NCBI GenBank assembly: GCA_903970445.1
Contig: CAJCIP010000114.1
Coordinates: 1 to 38,614, forward strand
Direction of reading: 5' to 3'
Length of the DNA stretch: 38,614 nt
Source of the DNA: Verrucomicrobia bacterium Tous-C9LFEB
GTDB taxonomy: Bacteria; Acidobacteriota; Terriglobia; Terriglobales; Acidobacteriaceae
In this document: positions 8,250 to 14,937 of the stretch, piece after piece
How positions within the stretch are numbered: the first letter of the stretch is position 1
Layout: the number at the start of each line of letters is the position of its first letter
Position numbers and translations under genes: made by a program
Notes under the pieces: generated by a model
What the model was told of the DNA's origin: nothing
The model's database searches: none
Seen by the model: only the letters and a program-made list of their open reading frames with translations

Positions 8250-8999
8250 TCAACCACCACCATTGAGATTGAAGTTCACTGTGACCGTGGTGTCTACTTC
8301 GGTCGGCTCACCATTCAGCAGATACGGCTTGTACTTCCATCCACGAACGGCGTCGAGCGCTGCACCTTGCAGCATCGGGGGTCCGCTCATCACGGTCAGA
8401 TTTTCGATAGAGCCTGTCTTTGAGATAACCGCGTGCAGCACTACCGAACCACCGATGTGCGCGGCGCGAGCAATCGGCGGATACACAGGGTTCGAGCCAG
8501 ATGTCTTAAGACCGGCAACAACACCGCCCGAGATACGTGCGGGGCCTGTCGGCTTCGGCTTGGCGACAACGATCGCAGGACCAGACCCTGTTCCACCAGG
8601 CATGCCGCCGAGGATCCCGCCGGGTGCCCCGCCAGCCATGCCGGACATACCGGCTACGCCTGCAGCAGAAGGAGGCGGTGGAGCAGCGTCTTCCTTGATC
8701 ATCTTGATGTCTTTGGGAATTTTTGTCGGGGCATGCAGGCCCTGGTCAATTTCCGAGACGTGCGGAATCACTTTAACGACCGCGGCCGGGGGCGGAGGAG
8801 GCGGGGGTGGAGGAGGTGGTGGCGGTGGCGCCGTCAGCGAAGCCGTCATCATGCTTTTCGGCAACGCTTCGGGATAGATGAGCGGTATAAGAATCAGGGC
8901 GCCAAGAATGCCGCCCCAGAAACAGAACGAGACAATCATCCAATATCTGGATTTCGTCTTGATCCGGCCGCCGGATTCCATCATTGAGTCTTCAAACAT
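8250..8999 (-). CDS. tonB: TonB energy transducer
   Basis: A 249-residue TonB. A short cytoplasmic N-terminus is followed by one membrane helix (about 20-42, WMIVSFCFWGGILGALILIP), then 14 consecutive prolines (58-71), a Gly/Met/Pro linker (GGAPGGILGGMPGGTG) and a C-terminal TonB domain (YPPIARAAHIGGSVVLHAVI, then GAALDAVRGWKYKPYLLNGE and VNFNL). It spans the periplasm to drive TonB-dependent receptors. The start is ATG at 8999: GAGG (9007-9010) lies 7 nt upstream and the helix is then near the N-terminus. A longer in-frame start at 9143 adds about 48 residues without membrane character. The polyproline run should require EF-P for translation. The exbB and three exbD genes that complete the motor follow. 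Confidence 0.93.
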   Translation of the reverse strand: MFEDSMMESGGRIKTKSRYWMIVSFCFWGGILGALILIPLIYPEALPKSMMTASLTAPPPPPPPPPPPPPPAAVVKVIPHVSEIDQGLHAPTKIPKDIKMIKEDAAPPPPSAAGVAGMSGMAGGAPGGILGGMPGGTGSGPAIVVAKPKPTGPARISGGVVAGLKTSGSNPVYPPIARAAHIGGSVVLHAVISKTGSIENLTVMSGPPMLQGAALDAVRGWKYKPYLLNGEPTEVDTTVTVNFNLNGGG

Positions 9000-9128
9000 A
9001 TGACAACCTCGGTCCCCTGCTCGGGAGAGATACTGCCTTAGACACCGTGATGACTCGGATTGTTCCCAGGCCTGTGTCTGTTGTCCGAAGGGTAATACGT
9101 TTGTGGTATTTACAGGAAATTTAAGCAG

Positions 9129-9155
9129 CGATAGGGCGCGCAATGCGCCCTATCG
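9129..9155 (-). terminator. Hairpin terminator between secF and tonB
   Basis: CGATAGGGCGC (9129-9139) and GCGCCCTATCG (9145-9155) form an 11-bp perfect stem with a 5-nt loop, 21 bp after the secF stop on the minus strand. The following minus-strand bases (CTGCTTAAATTTCC) are only moderately T-rich, so termination may be partial. It separates the Sec unit from the Ton unit. Confidence 0.65.
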
Positions 9156-9176
9156 ACCGGAAAGTTTACGTTCTGG

Positions 9177-10139
9177 TTAACGCCGGACGACCTTCGCCGC
9201 GGGAAGCGTCACACGCTTACCTTTGCTCGCACGCCAATCCTGGTAGGCGACGAGCATTGGTGCTGCCACCGCGATTGAAGAATAGGTTCCGATCATGATG
9301 CCGATGACCAGGGCGAAGGAGAAGCCATGCAGGACTTCGCCGCCAAACAGGTACAAGCTGAGCACGGTCAGAAACGTGAGGCCCGAAGCGATCACAGTCC
9401 GGCTCAACGTTTGATTAATGCTGCGGTTGACGACATCGGATAGCGACTCGCGGCGATTGAGCGCCAGATTTTCGCGGATGCGGTCGAAGACGACAATGGT
9501 GTCGTTCATCGAGTAGCCGATGAGGGTAAGGATCGCGGCGATCACCGTCAGGCTAATTTCCTGGTTGGTCAGCGAGAAGGCGCCTACGGTGATAAGCGTG
9601 TCGTGGAATACGGCAACCACGGCAGCGACACCATAGATCAACTCGAAGCGGAACCACAGGTACACCAGCATGCCGATAAGCGAGTAGATCGTCGCCAGAA
9701 ACGCTTGCTTCTGCAGCTGCTTACCGGCGGTGGGCCCGACGATGTCCACCTGCTGCACCTGGAACGCGGAGTCGTGATAATTCGCATTCAATGCACCCTC
9801 TACAGCAGCACGGCCCTGATCGTGTGCTGCGTCTTGTGCGCTCGATTGCGGCAGAGCCACAACAACATCGTTCGCCGCCGCGCCGTTCGCGCCGGAGATG
9901 CGCTGCACGCGCGCGTCATGGATGCCGTTCGTATCGAGCGCCGCGCGGATGTGGTCCTCGTTCGGCGTGCCGTCGAAGTGCACCGTGATTTGCGTTCCGC
10001 CTTTGAAATCGACGCTGAGGGGAACATGGTGCCAGAACGCCATGCTGAGCACGCCGGCGACGGAGAAGATCAGGGAGAAGCCAAGGAAATACCACTTCTT
10101 CCCCAACCAGTCGATATTTGCGTTGCGAAACAGTTCCAC
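9177..10139 (-). CDS. secF: Protein translocase subunit SecF
   Basis: A 320-residue SecF. Helix 1 (WYFLGFSLIFSVAGVLSMAF) precedes the conserved SVDFKGGTQITV motif, a periplasmic P1-like domain, and a block of five helices including the family motifs IGYSMNDTIVVFDRIREN and NQTLSRTVIASGLT. SecDF is an RND-type inner-membrane complex that uses proton-motive force to pull secretory proteins out of SecYEG on the periplasmic side. The start is a GTG at 10139 with AGAGG (10147-10151) 7 nt upstream. It lies 97 bp downstream of secD, across an inverted-repeat element. A hairpin follows its stop. Confidence 0.96.
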   Translation of the reverse strand: MELFRNANIDWLGKKWYFLGFSLIFSVAGVLSMAFWHHVPLSVDFKGGTQITVHFDGTPNEDHIRAALDTNGIHDARVQRISGANGAAANDVVVALPQSSAQDAAHDQGRAAVEGALNANYHDSAFQVQQVDIVGPTAGKQLQKQAFLATIYSLIGMLVYLWFRFELIYGVAAVVAVFHDTLITVGAFSLTNQEISLTVIAAILTLIGYSMNDTIVVFDRIRENLALNRRESLSDVVNRSINQTLSRTVIASGLTFLTVLSLYLFGGEVLHGFSFALVIGIMIGTYSSIAVAAPMLVAYQDWRASKGKRVTLPAAKVVRR

Positions 10140-10144
10140 TTGAA

Positions 10145-10216
10145 AGCCTCTAGCTCTTAGCTTCTGGCTTCTAGCTTATCTTCGCCGCGCTCCGCATTGA
10201 CTTGGAGCTAGAGGCT
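10145..10216. repeat. Inverted-repeat element built from AGCT-like words, between secD and secF
   Basis: AGCCTCTAGCTC (10145-10156) is the exact reverse complement of GAGCTAGAGGCT (10205-10216). The flanking sequence continues in the same vocabulary (CTTAGCTTCTGGCTTCTAGC on one side, AGGAGCTAGAAGCT on the other), so the whole secD-secF spacer can fold into one long imperfect hairpin. The Shine-Dalgarno of secF (10147-10151) is inside the arm, so folding could limit SecF translation. Confidence 0.7.
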
Positions 10217-10236
10217 AGGAGCTAGAAGCTTGGTTC

Positions 10237-11826
10237 TTAGATCGACAGCGCCATGGCGCCGCGACCCTTCTTTTGCAGCAGGTAATCGAAGATGACGCGC
10301 GACACGAACACGGCCGTAAACAGGTTGGCGAGCAAACCGAACGTCAGCGTGACGGCAAAACCCTTCACCGGTCCCGTTCCGAAGATGAAAAGAATGCCGG
10401 CTGAAACGATCGTCGTAATGTGCGTGTCGATGATGGTGATCCACGCGTGATCGAAGCCGTCTTTCACAGACGCAGCGGCGGTCTTGCCGAGGCGCAGTTC
10501 TTCACGAATGCGCTCGAAGATCAGCACGTTGGAATCAACGCCCATACCAATGGTCAGGATGACACCAGCGATGCCGGGGAGCGTCATCGTTGCACCGGTA
10601 AAGCCCATGAATCCGAGCAGAATTAAAAGATTCAGAAACAGCGCCAGATCGGCATTGATACCCGCGCCGCGATAGTAGATCAGCATGAACACCATGACAG
10701 CCAACATACCGGCGATGGCCGCAGCCACACCGTGGCGAATGCTTTCGGCGCCGAGTGATGGGCCGACGGTGCGCGTCTCTAGCTGGGTGATCGAAGCAGG
10801 CAGCGAACCGGTACGGAGCATCAGGCTGAGGTCGTTCACCTGTTCCTGCGTGAAGCCGCCGGTGATCTCACCGCTGTCGCGGATACCGGACTGGATGGTT
10901 GCGACTTCACGCACTTTGTTTTCCAGCACGATAGCCATCGAGCTGTTGATGTTAGCGGACGTGTACTTGTAGAAGCGGTCTCCGGCTTCGGTGGTCAGCG
11001 TGAAGCGGATGTTCGGGCGGCCGGCGTTATCGGTGGAAGGCTGCGCATCGCGGAAGTCAGTGCCTTCGACGATGGCCGCGCGTTGCAGCAGGTAATACTG
11101 GTCTGGTCCGCCCATGCCGGTGTTGCCCTTCAGCAAGATCTGGTCAGGGGGAATCACGCCGTTGAGCTTCGTCATGGCGTCGGCCTCGTCGGTGTAGGGA
11201 CCGCTGGATACGGCATGAATCTCGAGTTTCGCCGTGGACTGGATTACGCTCTGCACGCGGTCCACATTGTCGACGCCTGGAATCTCGACAAGAATCTGAT
11301 TCGCGCCAAGGCCGTATTTCTCGATGACGGGCTCCGTTACGCCGAGACTGTCCACACGCTCGCGGATGGTCTCGATCGACGTATCGAGGGTGCGCGTTTC
11401 GAGGTCATTGATGGCCGCCTGCTTCATGGTCATCGTGTAGCCGCCGCCCGCGACCGAGGCTACGTCGTAGCCGGCGAAATCGTTGTCGGTGATGGCGTCG
11501 TGCACAGCGCTGGCCTGCGCCGGCTGGAAGCCGGTCACGCTGATGACCGCCGGCTTGTTCTTCGGATCGGGCTTGCTGGCCGTGGCTCCGTTCGCAGCGA
11601 GTGCGGTGTTCAAACGCTGCACATCGCGGTCAGTCGCGCTGCCGATCGCTTCTTCCACATTCACGCGCAGCACGAGGTGGATGCCGCCGCGGAGATCGAG
11701 ACCGAGGTGGATGCGGTCTGTGATCGACTGCTTCCATCCTCCGTGCGGGATGCCGAAGATGCCGTACACAAAGATCACCAGAATGGCGACGATGAAGCCT
11801 AATTTACCGGCGAGATTCTTGCCCAT
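10237..11826 (-). CDS. secD: Protein translocase subunit SecD
   Basis: A 529-residue SecD. Helix 1 (LGFIVAILVIFVYGIFGI) is followed by the signature LGLDLRGGIHLVLRV, a large periplasmic P1 region containing IETIRERVDSLGVTEPVI and ANQILVEIPGV, and a C-terminal five-helix block with GMGVDSNVLIFERIREEL and FGTGPVKGFAVTLTFG. It partners SecF in proton-driven completion of protein export. It lies between yajC and secF in the usual yajC-secD-secF order, 46 bp after yajC. The start is an ATG at 11826; the purine-rich AAGGAAA is further upstream than ideal. The length is slightly shorter than the ~615 residues of E. coli SecD and normal for many other phyla. Confidence 0.96.
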   Translation of the reverse strand: MGKNLAGKLGFIVAILVIFVYGIFGIPHGGWKQSITDRIHLGLDLRGGIHLVLRVNVEEAIGSATDRDVQRLNTALAANGATASKPDPKNKPAVISVTGFQPAQASAVHDAITDNDFAGYDVASVAGGGYTMTMKQAAINDLETRTLDTSIETIRERVDSLGVTEPVIEKYGLGANQILVEIPGVDNVDRVQSVIQSTAKLEIHAVSSGPYTDEADAMTKLNGVIPPDQILLKGNTGMGGPDQYYLLQRAAIVEGTDFRDAQPSTDNAGRPNIRFTLTTEAGDRFYKYTSANINSSMAIVLENKVREVATIQSGIRDSGEITGGFTQEQVNDLSLMLRTGSLPASITQLETRTVGPSLGAESIRHGVAAAIAGMLAVMVFMLIYYRGAGINADLALFLNLLILLGFMGFTGATMTLPGIAGVILTIGMGVDSNVLIFERIREELRLGKTAAASVKDGFDHAWITIIDTHITTIVSAGILFIFGTGPVKGFAVTLTFGLLANLFTAVFVSRVIFDYLLQKKGRGAMALSI

Positions 11827-11872
11827 GAGTGCGTTCGTTTCCTTGAAAGATTGCGCGGATTGAGGGCTCCGC

Positions 11873-12196
11873 TTAGGCCTTGGTCTCTTCTTCGGTGGTG
11901 ATGGCGCCGATGGCGCTCTTCACGATTTCGAGCTTCACGCCGTCGGGCAGCGTACGCACGATCACAGCATCATCCTTCATCACGACCACCGTGCCGCGGA
12001 TGCCGCCGGTCGTCGTGATGCGGTCACCGGTCTTCAGCGCGGCCAACGTGGTCTGCCACGCCTTTTGCTTCCGTTGATTGGGCATGATCAGCAGGAAATA
12101 CATCGCCACGAACATCAGGAGCAGCAGCGGAAGGCCGCCAAATCCGCCTAAACCGGGGAGCGCAAAGATTGCAAGACTTATAAGGGAGAAACTCAA
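11873..12196 (-). CDS. yajC: Preprotein translocase subunit YajC
   Basis: A 107-residue YajC. One membrane helix (LPLLLLMFVAMYFLLIMP) is followed by the diagnostic NQRKQKAW segment and the small cytoplasmic domain LKTGDRITTTGGIRGTVVVMKDD, ending in acidic EEETKA. It accompanies SecDF in the holotranslocon. The only start in the open frame is a TTG at 12196 (an in-frame stop lies just 5'), with a weak CAGGG upstream. It is first in the yajC-secD-secF unit, so the 12.2-12.5 kb gap should contain the operon promoter. Confidence 0.94.
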   Translation of the reverse strand: MSFSLISLAIFALPGLGGFGGLPLLLLMFVAMYFLLIMPNQRKQKAWQTTLAALKTGDRITTTGGIRGTVVVMKDDAVIVRTLPDGVKLEIVKSAIGAITTEEETKA

Positions 12197-12519
12197 AACG
12201 GGATGCCCTGTTCACGCGGCAAACGCGCACAGGATATCTGCGGCGGCCACGTTCTTCCTTGAATTTTCGGGGATTTCTGCCTTCGTGAGGCAAACACCGG
12301 GCGTACGCGGTGCTCGAAAACACACGCTACTATTCCCAGAGAATCACACCTGAGTGTTAAGGATGGCGTAGGGGCGAGGGGATGTCAAGATTTGCCCGCA
12401 CCAGCTAACCAGCCTTCATCATGGCTTCTCGTTACACGACTCTCATTCACGCACAAATCGCACCGTCGGTGCATAAATGAACCTTCGTACGAATTATTAT
12501 TTCGGTGCATAATGAAAGC
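12197..12519. promoter_or_regulatory. Divergent control region: yajC-secDF promoter side and vapBC operator side
   Basis: A 323-bp stretch between divergent units. Its right third carries candidate operator sequences for the toxin-antitoxin genes. These are the palindrome GCACCGTCGGTGC (12460-12472), the 10-bp palindrome TTCGTACGAA (12484-12493), and a direct repeat TCGGTGCATAA at 12466-12476 (followed by ATGAA) and 12502-12512. TATTAT at 12495-12500 is a possible -10 about 20 nt before the antitoxin ATG. The left part shows no recognisable element beyond the 5' side of yajC. Confidence 0.45.
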
Positions 12520-12759
12520 ATGCGTGCGAATGTAAATCTCGACAACGATGCCTATGCTTTTGCGACCAGTTACGCGGGTGCGAAAGGAATCCCGCTTGGC
12601 GCGGCTATTAGCGAGTTGCTGCGCAAAGCTGAGCAAGCGCCTGAGCCTCCCTCTTCAAAGCTGATCAGGGGCAGGCATGGATTCTTGGTTGTAGCGAAGA
12701 CCGGGCGGACGATTACACCGGAGATGGTGAAGGAGTTATCTGAGGACGACCTTGACTGA
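12520..12759 (+). CDS. vapB: Type II antitoxin, VapB-like ribbon-helix-helix protein
   Basis: A 79-residue protein. The start MRANVNLDNDAYAFATSYAGAKGIPLGAAISELLRKA is the beta-strand plus two helices of an RHH/CopG-type DNA-binding domain. The C-terminal half (RHGFLVVAKTGRTITPEMVKELSEDD) would wrap the toxin. It should neutralise the downstream PIN-domain nuclease and repress the operon through the palindromes upstream. The ATG at 12520 is preferred over a GTG 15 nt upstream because the RHH strand begins directly there. No strong Shine-Dalgarno is present. Its last 8 bases overlap the toxin gene, the usual antitoxin-toxin order. Confidence 0.82.
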   Translation: MRANVNLDNDAYAFATSYAGAKGIPLGAAISELLRKAEQAPEPPSSKLIRGRHGFLVVAKTGRTITPEMVKELSEDDLD

Positions 12760-13189
12760 ACCTGCGGTTCATCTGCTGGATGTCAACGTCACCTTGGCGC
12801 TGCTAAGAGAAGATCACATCCACAACACGGCAGCGGAAGATTGGTTTGGCACGCCAAAGCTGCGTTGGGCGCTGTGTGCTTTCACGGAAGCGGGCGTGTT
12901 GAGATCGCTTATGCGCCCTTCCCCAGATGAACTGAGTATGGAAGAGGCAACGGCAGTCCTAGCGGAAATGAAGCGGCATCCGGGATATCAATACCAGCCA
13001 ATTGGAGAGGATTGGCATGCCCTGACTCAACCTTTTCGCAAGCGGCTGCATGGACACAACCAAGTTACCGATGCTTACCTGCTCGGACTCGCGATACGTG
13101 AGGGATTGGTTTTGACCACGTTCGACAAGGCTCTCCTGCACATGGCAGGGGAGCATAAGAAGAGCGTTCTGGTTCTGCAGACGGGATGA
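12752..13189 (+). CDS. vapC: Type II toxin, VapC-like PIN-domain ribonuclease
   Basis: A 145-residue PIN protein with all four acidic metal-binding positions: D10 (LLDVNV), E46 (FTEAGVLR), D107 (TDAYLLGLA) and D125 (TTFDKAL). VapC-type enzymes cleave tRNA or rRNA in a Mg-dependent way and arrest growth when the antitoxin is lost. The variant LLDVNV plus W-x-x-LT belongs to the TA-associated PIN group commonly labelled VapC-like. The start is a TTG at 12752 with GAGG (12742-12745) 6 nt upstream; the 8-bp overlap with the antitoxin couples translation. It ends a two-gene unit. The RNA target is unknown. Confidence 0.88.
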   Translation: MTEPAVHLLDVNVTLALLREDHIHNTAAEDWFGTPKLRWALCAFTEAGVLRSLMRPSPDELSMEEATAVLAEMKRHPGYQYQPIGEDWHALTQPFRKRLHGHNQVTDAYLLGLAIREGLVLTTFDKALLHMAGEHKKSVLVLQTG

Positions 13190-13283
13190 ACGCGGCAAGG
13201 ATTGTGACGGTGTGCGCCGGTTCAGGCAATGCGGGACACCTATTCACAGCAGCACATACAAGATGTGAGAATCGGCATCAGCG

Positions 13284-13304
13284 AAATACAGGGGCTTCTC
13301 CACT
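13284..13304 (+). repeat. Dispersed intergenic repeat, copy upstream of the MATE gene
   Basis: The 21-bp segment starting AAATACAGGGG and ending CTCCACT matches the segment at 14851-14871 at 19 of 21 positions in the same orientation. It is followed by a diverged C/G-rich tail (TTCCCCTTTCGGCGGGCT). The rest of the 13190-13405 gap shows no gene. Confidence 0.65.
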
Positions 13305-13405
13305 TTCCCCTTTCGGCGGGCTTAGGGTCTAGTCGATGCATCTTCCTGGGGGCGCCCTAGGCCACCGGCTTAGCGATCCGTAAGCCCGCACGGTACCCTC
13401 GGGAA

Positions 13406-14803
13406 ATGCGTGGCGGCTTGACCATCGACAACTTTCGGGCTGAGCTGCCTGCTCTTGTGCGCCTAGCGGCGCCGCTGATTATGGGGGAGCTGGGCTGGGT
13501 GGCCATGTCGGTGGTGGACACCATCATGGTGGGCCGGCTGCCCGATTCCGCGGTGGCGATGTCGGCGGCGGCGCTGGCGCAGGTACTGTTCAATACGTTT
13601 ACGTTTGGCGTAGGTGGCGTGCTCCTTGGGTTGGATACGCTGATCAGCCAGGCTTTCGGCGCGAAGCAGTTTGATCAGGCCAACCGCTGGCTGTGGCACG
13701 GGCTGCTTCTGGCGGTGGTGCTGTCGGCGCTGCTGATGGGGATATTCGAGGCTGGACCGCTGTTGCTGATTCGCCTGCCCGTCGATCACAGCGTCTTGGC
13801 GCAGGCTGTGCCCGCGATGCGTGGGTTGAATTACGGCGTGTTGCCGCTGATGCTGTACTTCACGCTGCGGCGATACCTGCAGGCGGGGCACCATGCAAAG
13901 CCGATCGCCTTTGCGCTGATCAGCGCGAACCTCGTCAATGTTGTTGGAGACTGGCTGTTGATCTATGGACACCGCTGGAGTATTGCTGGTGTGTCGGTCG
14001 CGATTCCGGCGTTTGGGGTAACGGGGTCGGCGTGGTCGACGAGCTTTGCGCGCGTTTATCTGTTCGTTGTTTTGCTAGTGGCTCTGCGGATGGCGAACCG
14101 CCGGCATGACTACGGCATCGGCCGGTCGTCGCGACGCATGGAATGGGTGCACATGCGGCGGCTGGTGGCGCTGGGCGGACCGGCGGGCGCGACCATCTTT
14201 ATCGAGATCGCGATCTTCGCGGCTGTCACGGCACTGATTGGGACGTTTGGGCCGCTGCCGCTCGCCGGGCATGAGATCGCCCTGCAGTGTGCGAGCACAA
14301 CGTTCATGGTGCCGTTTGCGATCTCCGGCGCAACGTCGGTGCGTGTGGGCCATGCCATCGGGCGGCTGCGCGCGGGTTTCGGAAAAGCGGGAGAGGCGGC
14401 TGCAGCAGGGTGGTGCGGCATTGGAACGGGCGCTGCGTTCATGCTGACGACATCACTGGTGCTTGCCCTGATTCCAGGGAAGATCGCTCGGATCTTTACG
14501 CCAGACGTTGGCGTAATCGCGGCGGCGGTGCCGCTGCTGCTGGTGGCGTCGGCCTTTCAGTTCTTCGACGGCATCCAGATCACCGCTACGGGCGCGCTGC
14601 GTGGTGCGGGGCAGACGACTGCGCCACTCTACACGCACCTTCTTTGCTATTGGGCGATTGGCCTACCACTGGGCGTGCTGCTGGGGTTTCATTTCAAGAT
14701 GGGCGCGGTAGGGCTTTGGCTTGGTTTGCTGGCGGGGCTGTCTGGAGCGGCCATTGTGCTGACTACGGTGTGGCTGAAGGTTTCGAAAACAGTTCACGTC
14801 TAG
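13406..14803 (+). CDS. MATE-family multidrug/cation antiporter
   Basis: A 465-residue membrane protein with twelve predicted helices in two homologous halves, typical of MATE (NorM/DinF) exporters, which pump cationic drugs or metabolites in exchange for Na+ or H+. Family features are LAAPLIMGELGWVAMSVVDTIMVGRL at the first helix pair, GLDTLISQAFGAKQFDQANRW and, at the half-repeat, VALGGPAGATIFIEI and GHAIGRLRAG. The ATG at 13406 is followed at once by the amphipathic N-terminus (MRGGLTIDNFRAELPALVRLAAP). It stands alone between the toxin-antitoxin module and a convergent oxidoreductase, with a dispersed-repeat copy on each side. Transported substrates cannot be told from sequence. Confidence 0.93.
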   Translation: MRGGLTIDNFRAELPALVRLAAPLIMGELGWVAMSVVDTIMVGRLPDSAVAMSAAALAQVLFNTFTFGVGGVLLGLDTLISQAFGAKQFDQANRWLWHGLLLAVVLSALLMGIFEAGPLLLIRLPVDHSVLAQAVPAMRGLNYGVLPLMLYFTLRRYLQAGHHAKPIAFALISANLVNVVGDWLLIYGHRWSIAGVSVAIPAFGVTGSAWSTSFARVYLFVVLLVALRMANRRHDYGIGRSSRRMEWVHMRRLVALGGPAGATIFIEIAIFAAVTALIGTFGPLPLAGHEIALQCASTTFMVPFAISGATSVRVGHAIGRLRAGFGKAGEAAAAGWCGIGTGAAFMLTTSLVLALIPGKIARIFTPDVGVIAAAVPLLLVASAFQFFDGIQITATGALRGAGQTTAPLYTHLLCYWAIGLPLGVLLGFHFKMGAVGLWLGLLAGLSGAAIVLTTVWLKVSKTVHV

Positions 14804-14850
14804 GCTGCGATCGGCGGACGGTGTCCTGCTGGCATCGGCGTCCCGCAAAC

Positions 14851-14911
14851 AAATACAGGGGTCTCTCCACTGCGCGAGACGATAAAACCGTCTCGCTTCG
14901 GTCGAGATGAC
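14851..14911. repeat. Dispersed intergenic repeat with hairpin, downstream of the MATE gene
   Basis: It begins with the AAATACAGGGG segment shared with 13284. It then holds a hairpin with arms GCGAGACG (14874-14881) and CGTCTCGC (14889-14896), and ends with a GTCATCTCGACCGAAGC core read on the minus strand (14911 downward). It lies between the convergent MATE and flavoprotein genes and may act as a bidirectional transcription barrier. Confidence 0.65.
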
Positions 14912-14937
14912 AATCTTAGATGGCTGCATGATGTGGC

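Noticed and set aside
8182..8877. 231-codon plus-strand frame with a glycine run
   Set aside because: The poly-Gly is the antisense of the TonB polyproline run; no ribosome-binding site or domain.
13190..13405. Possible CRISPR or tRNA in the short intergenic gaps
   Set aside because: No regularly spaced repeats and no cloverleaf with the invariant TTC loop sequence could be found here or elsewhere in the window.
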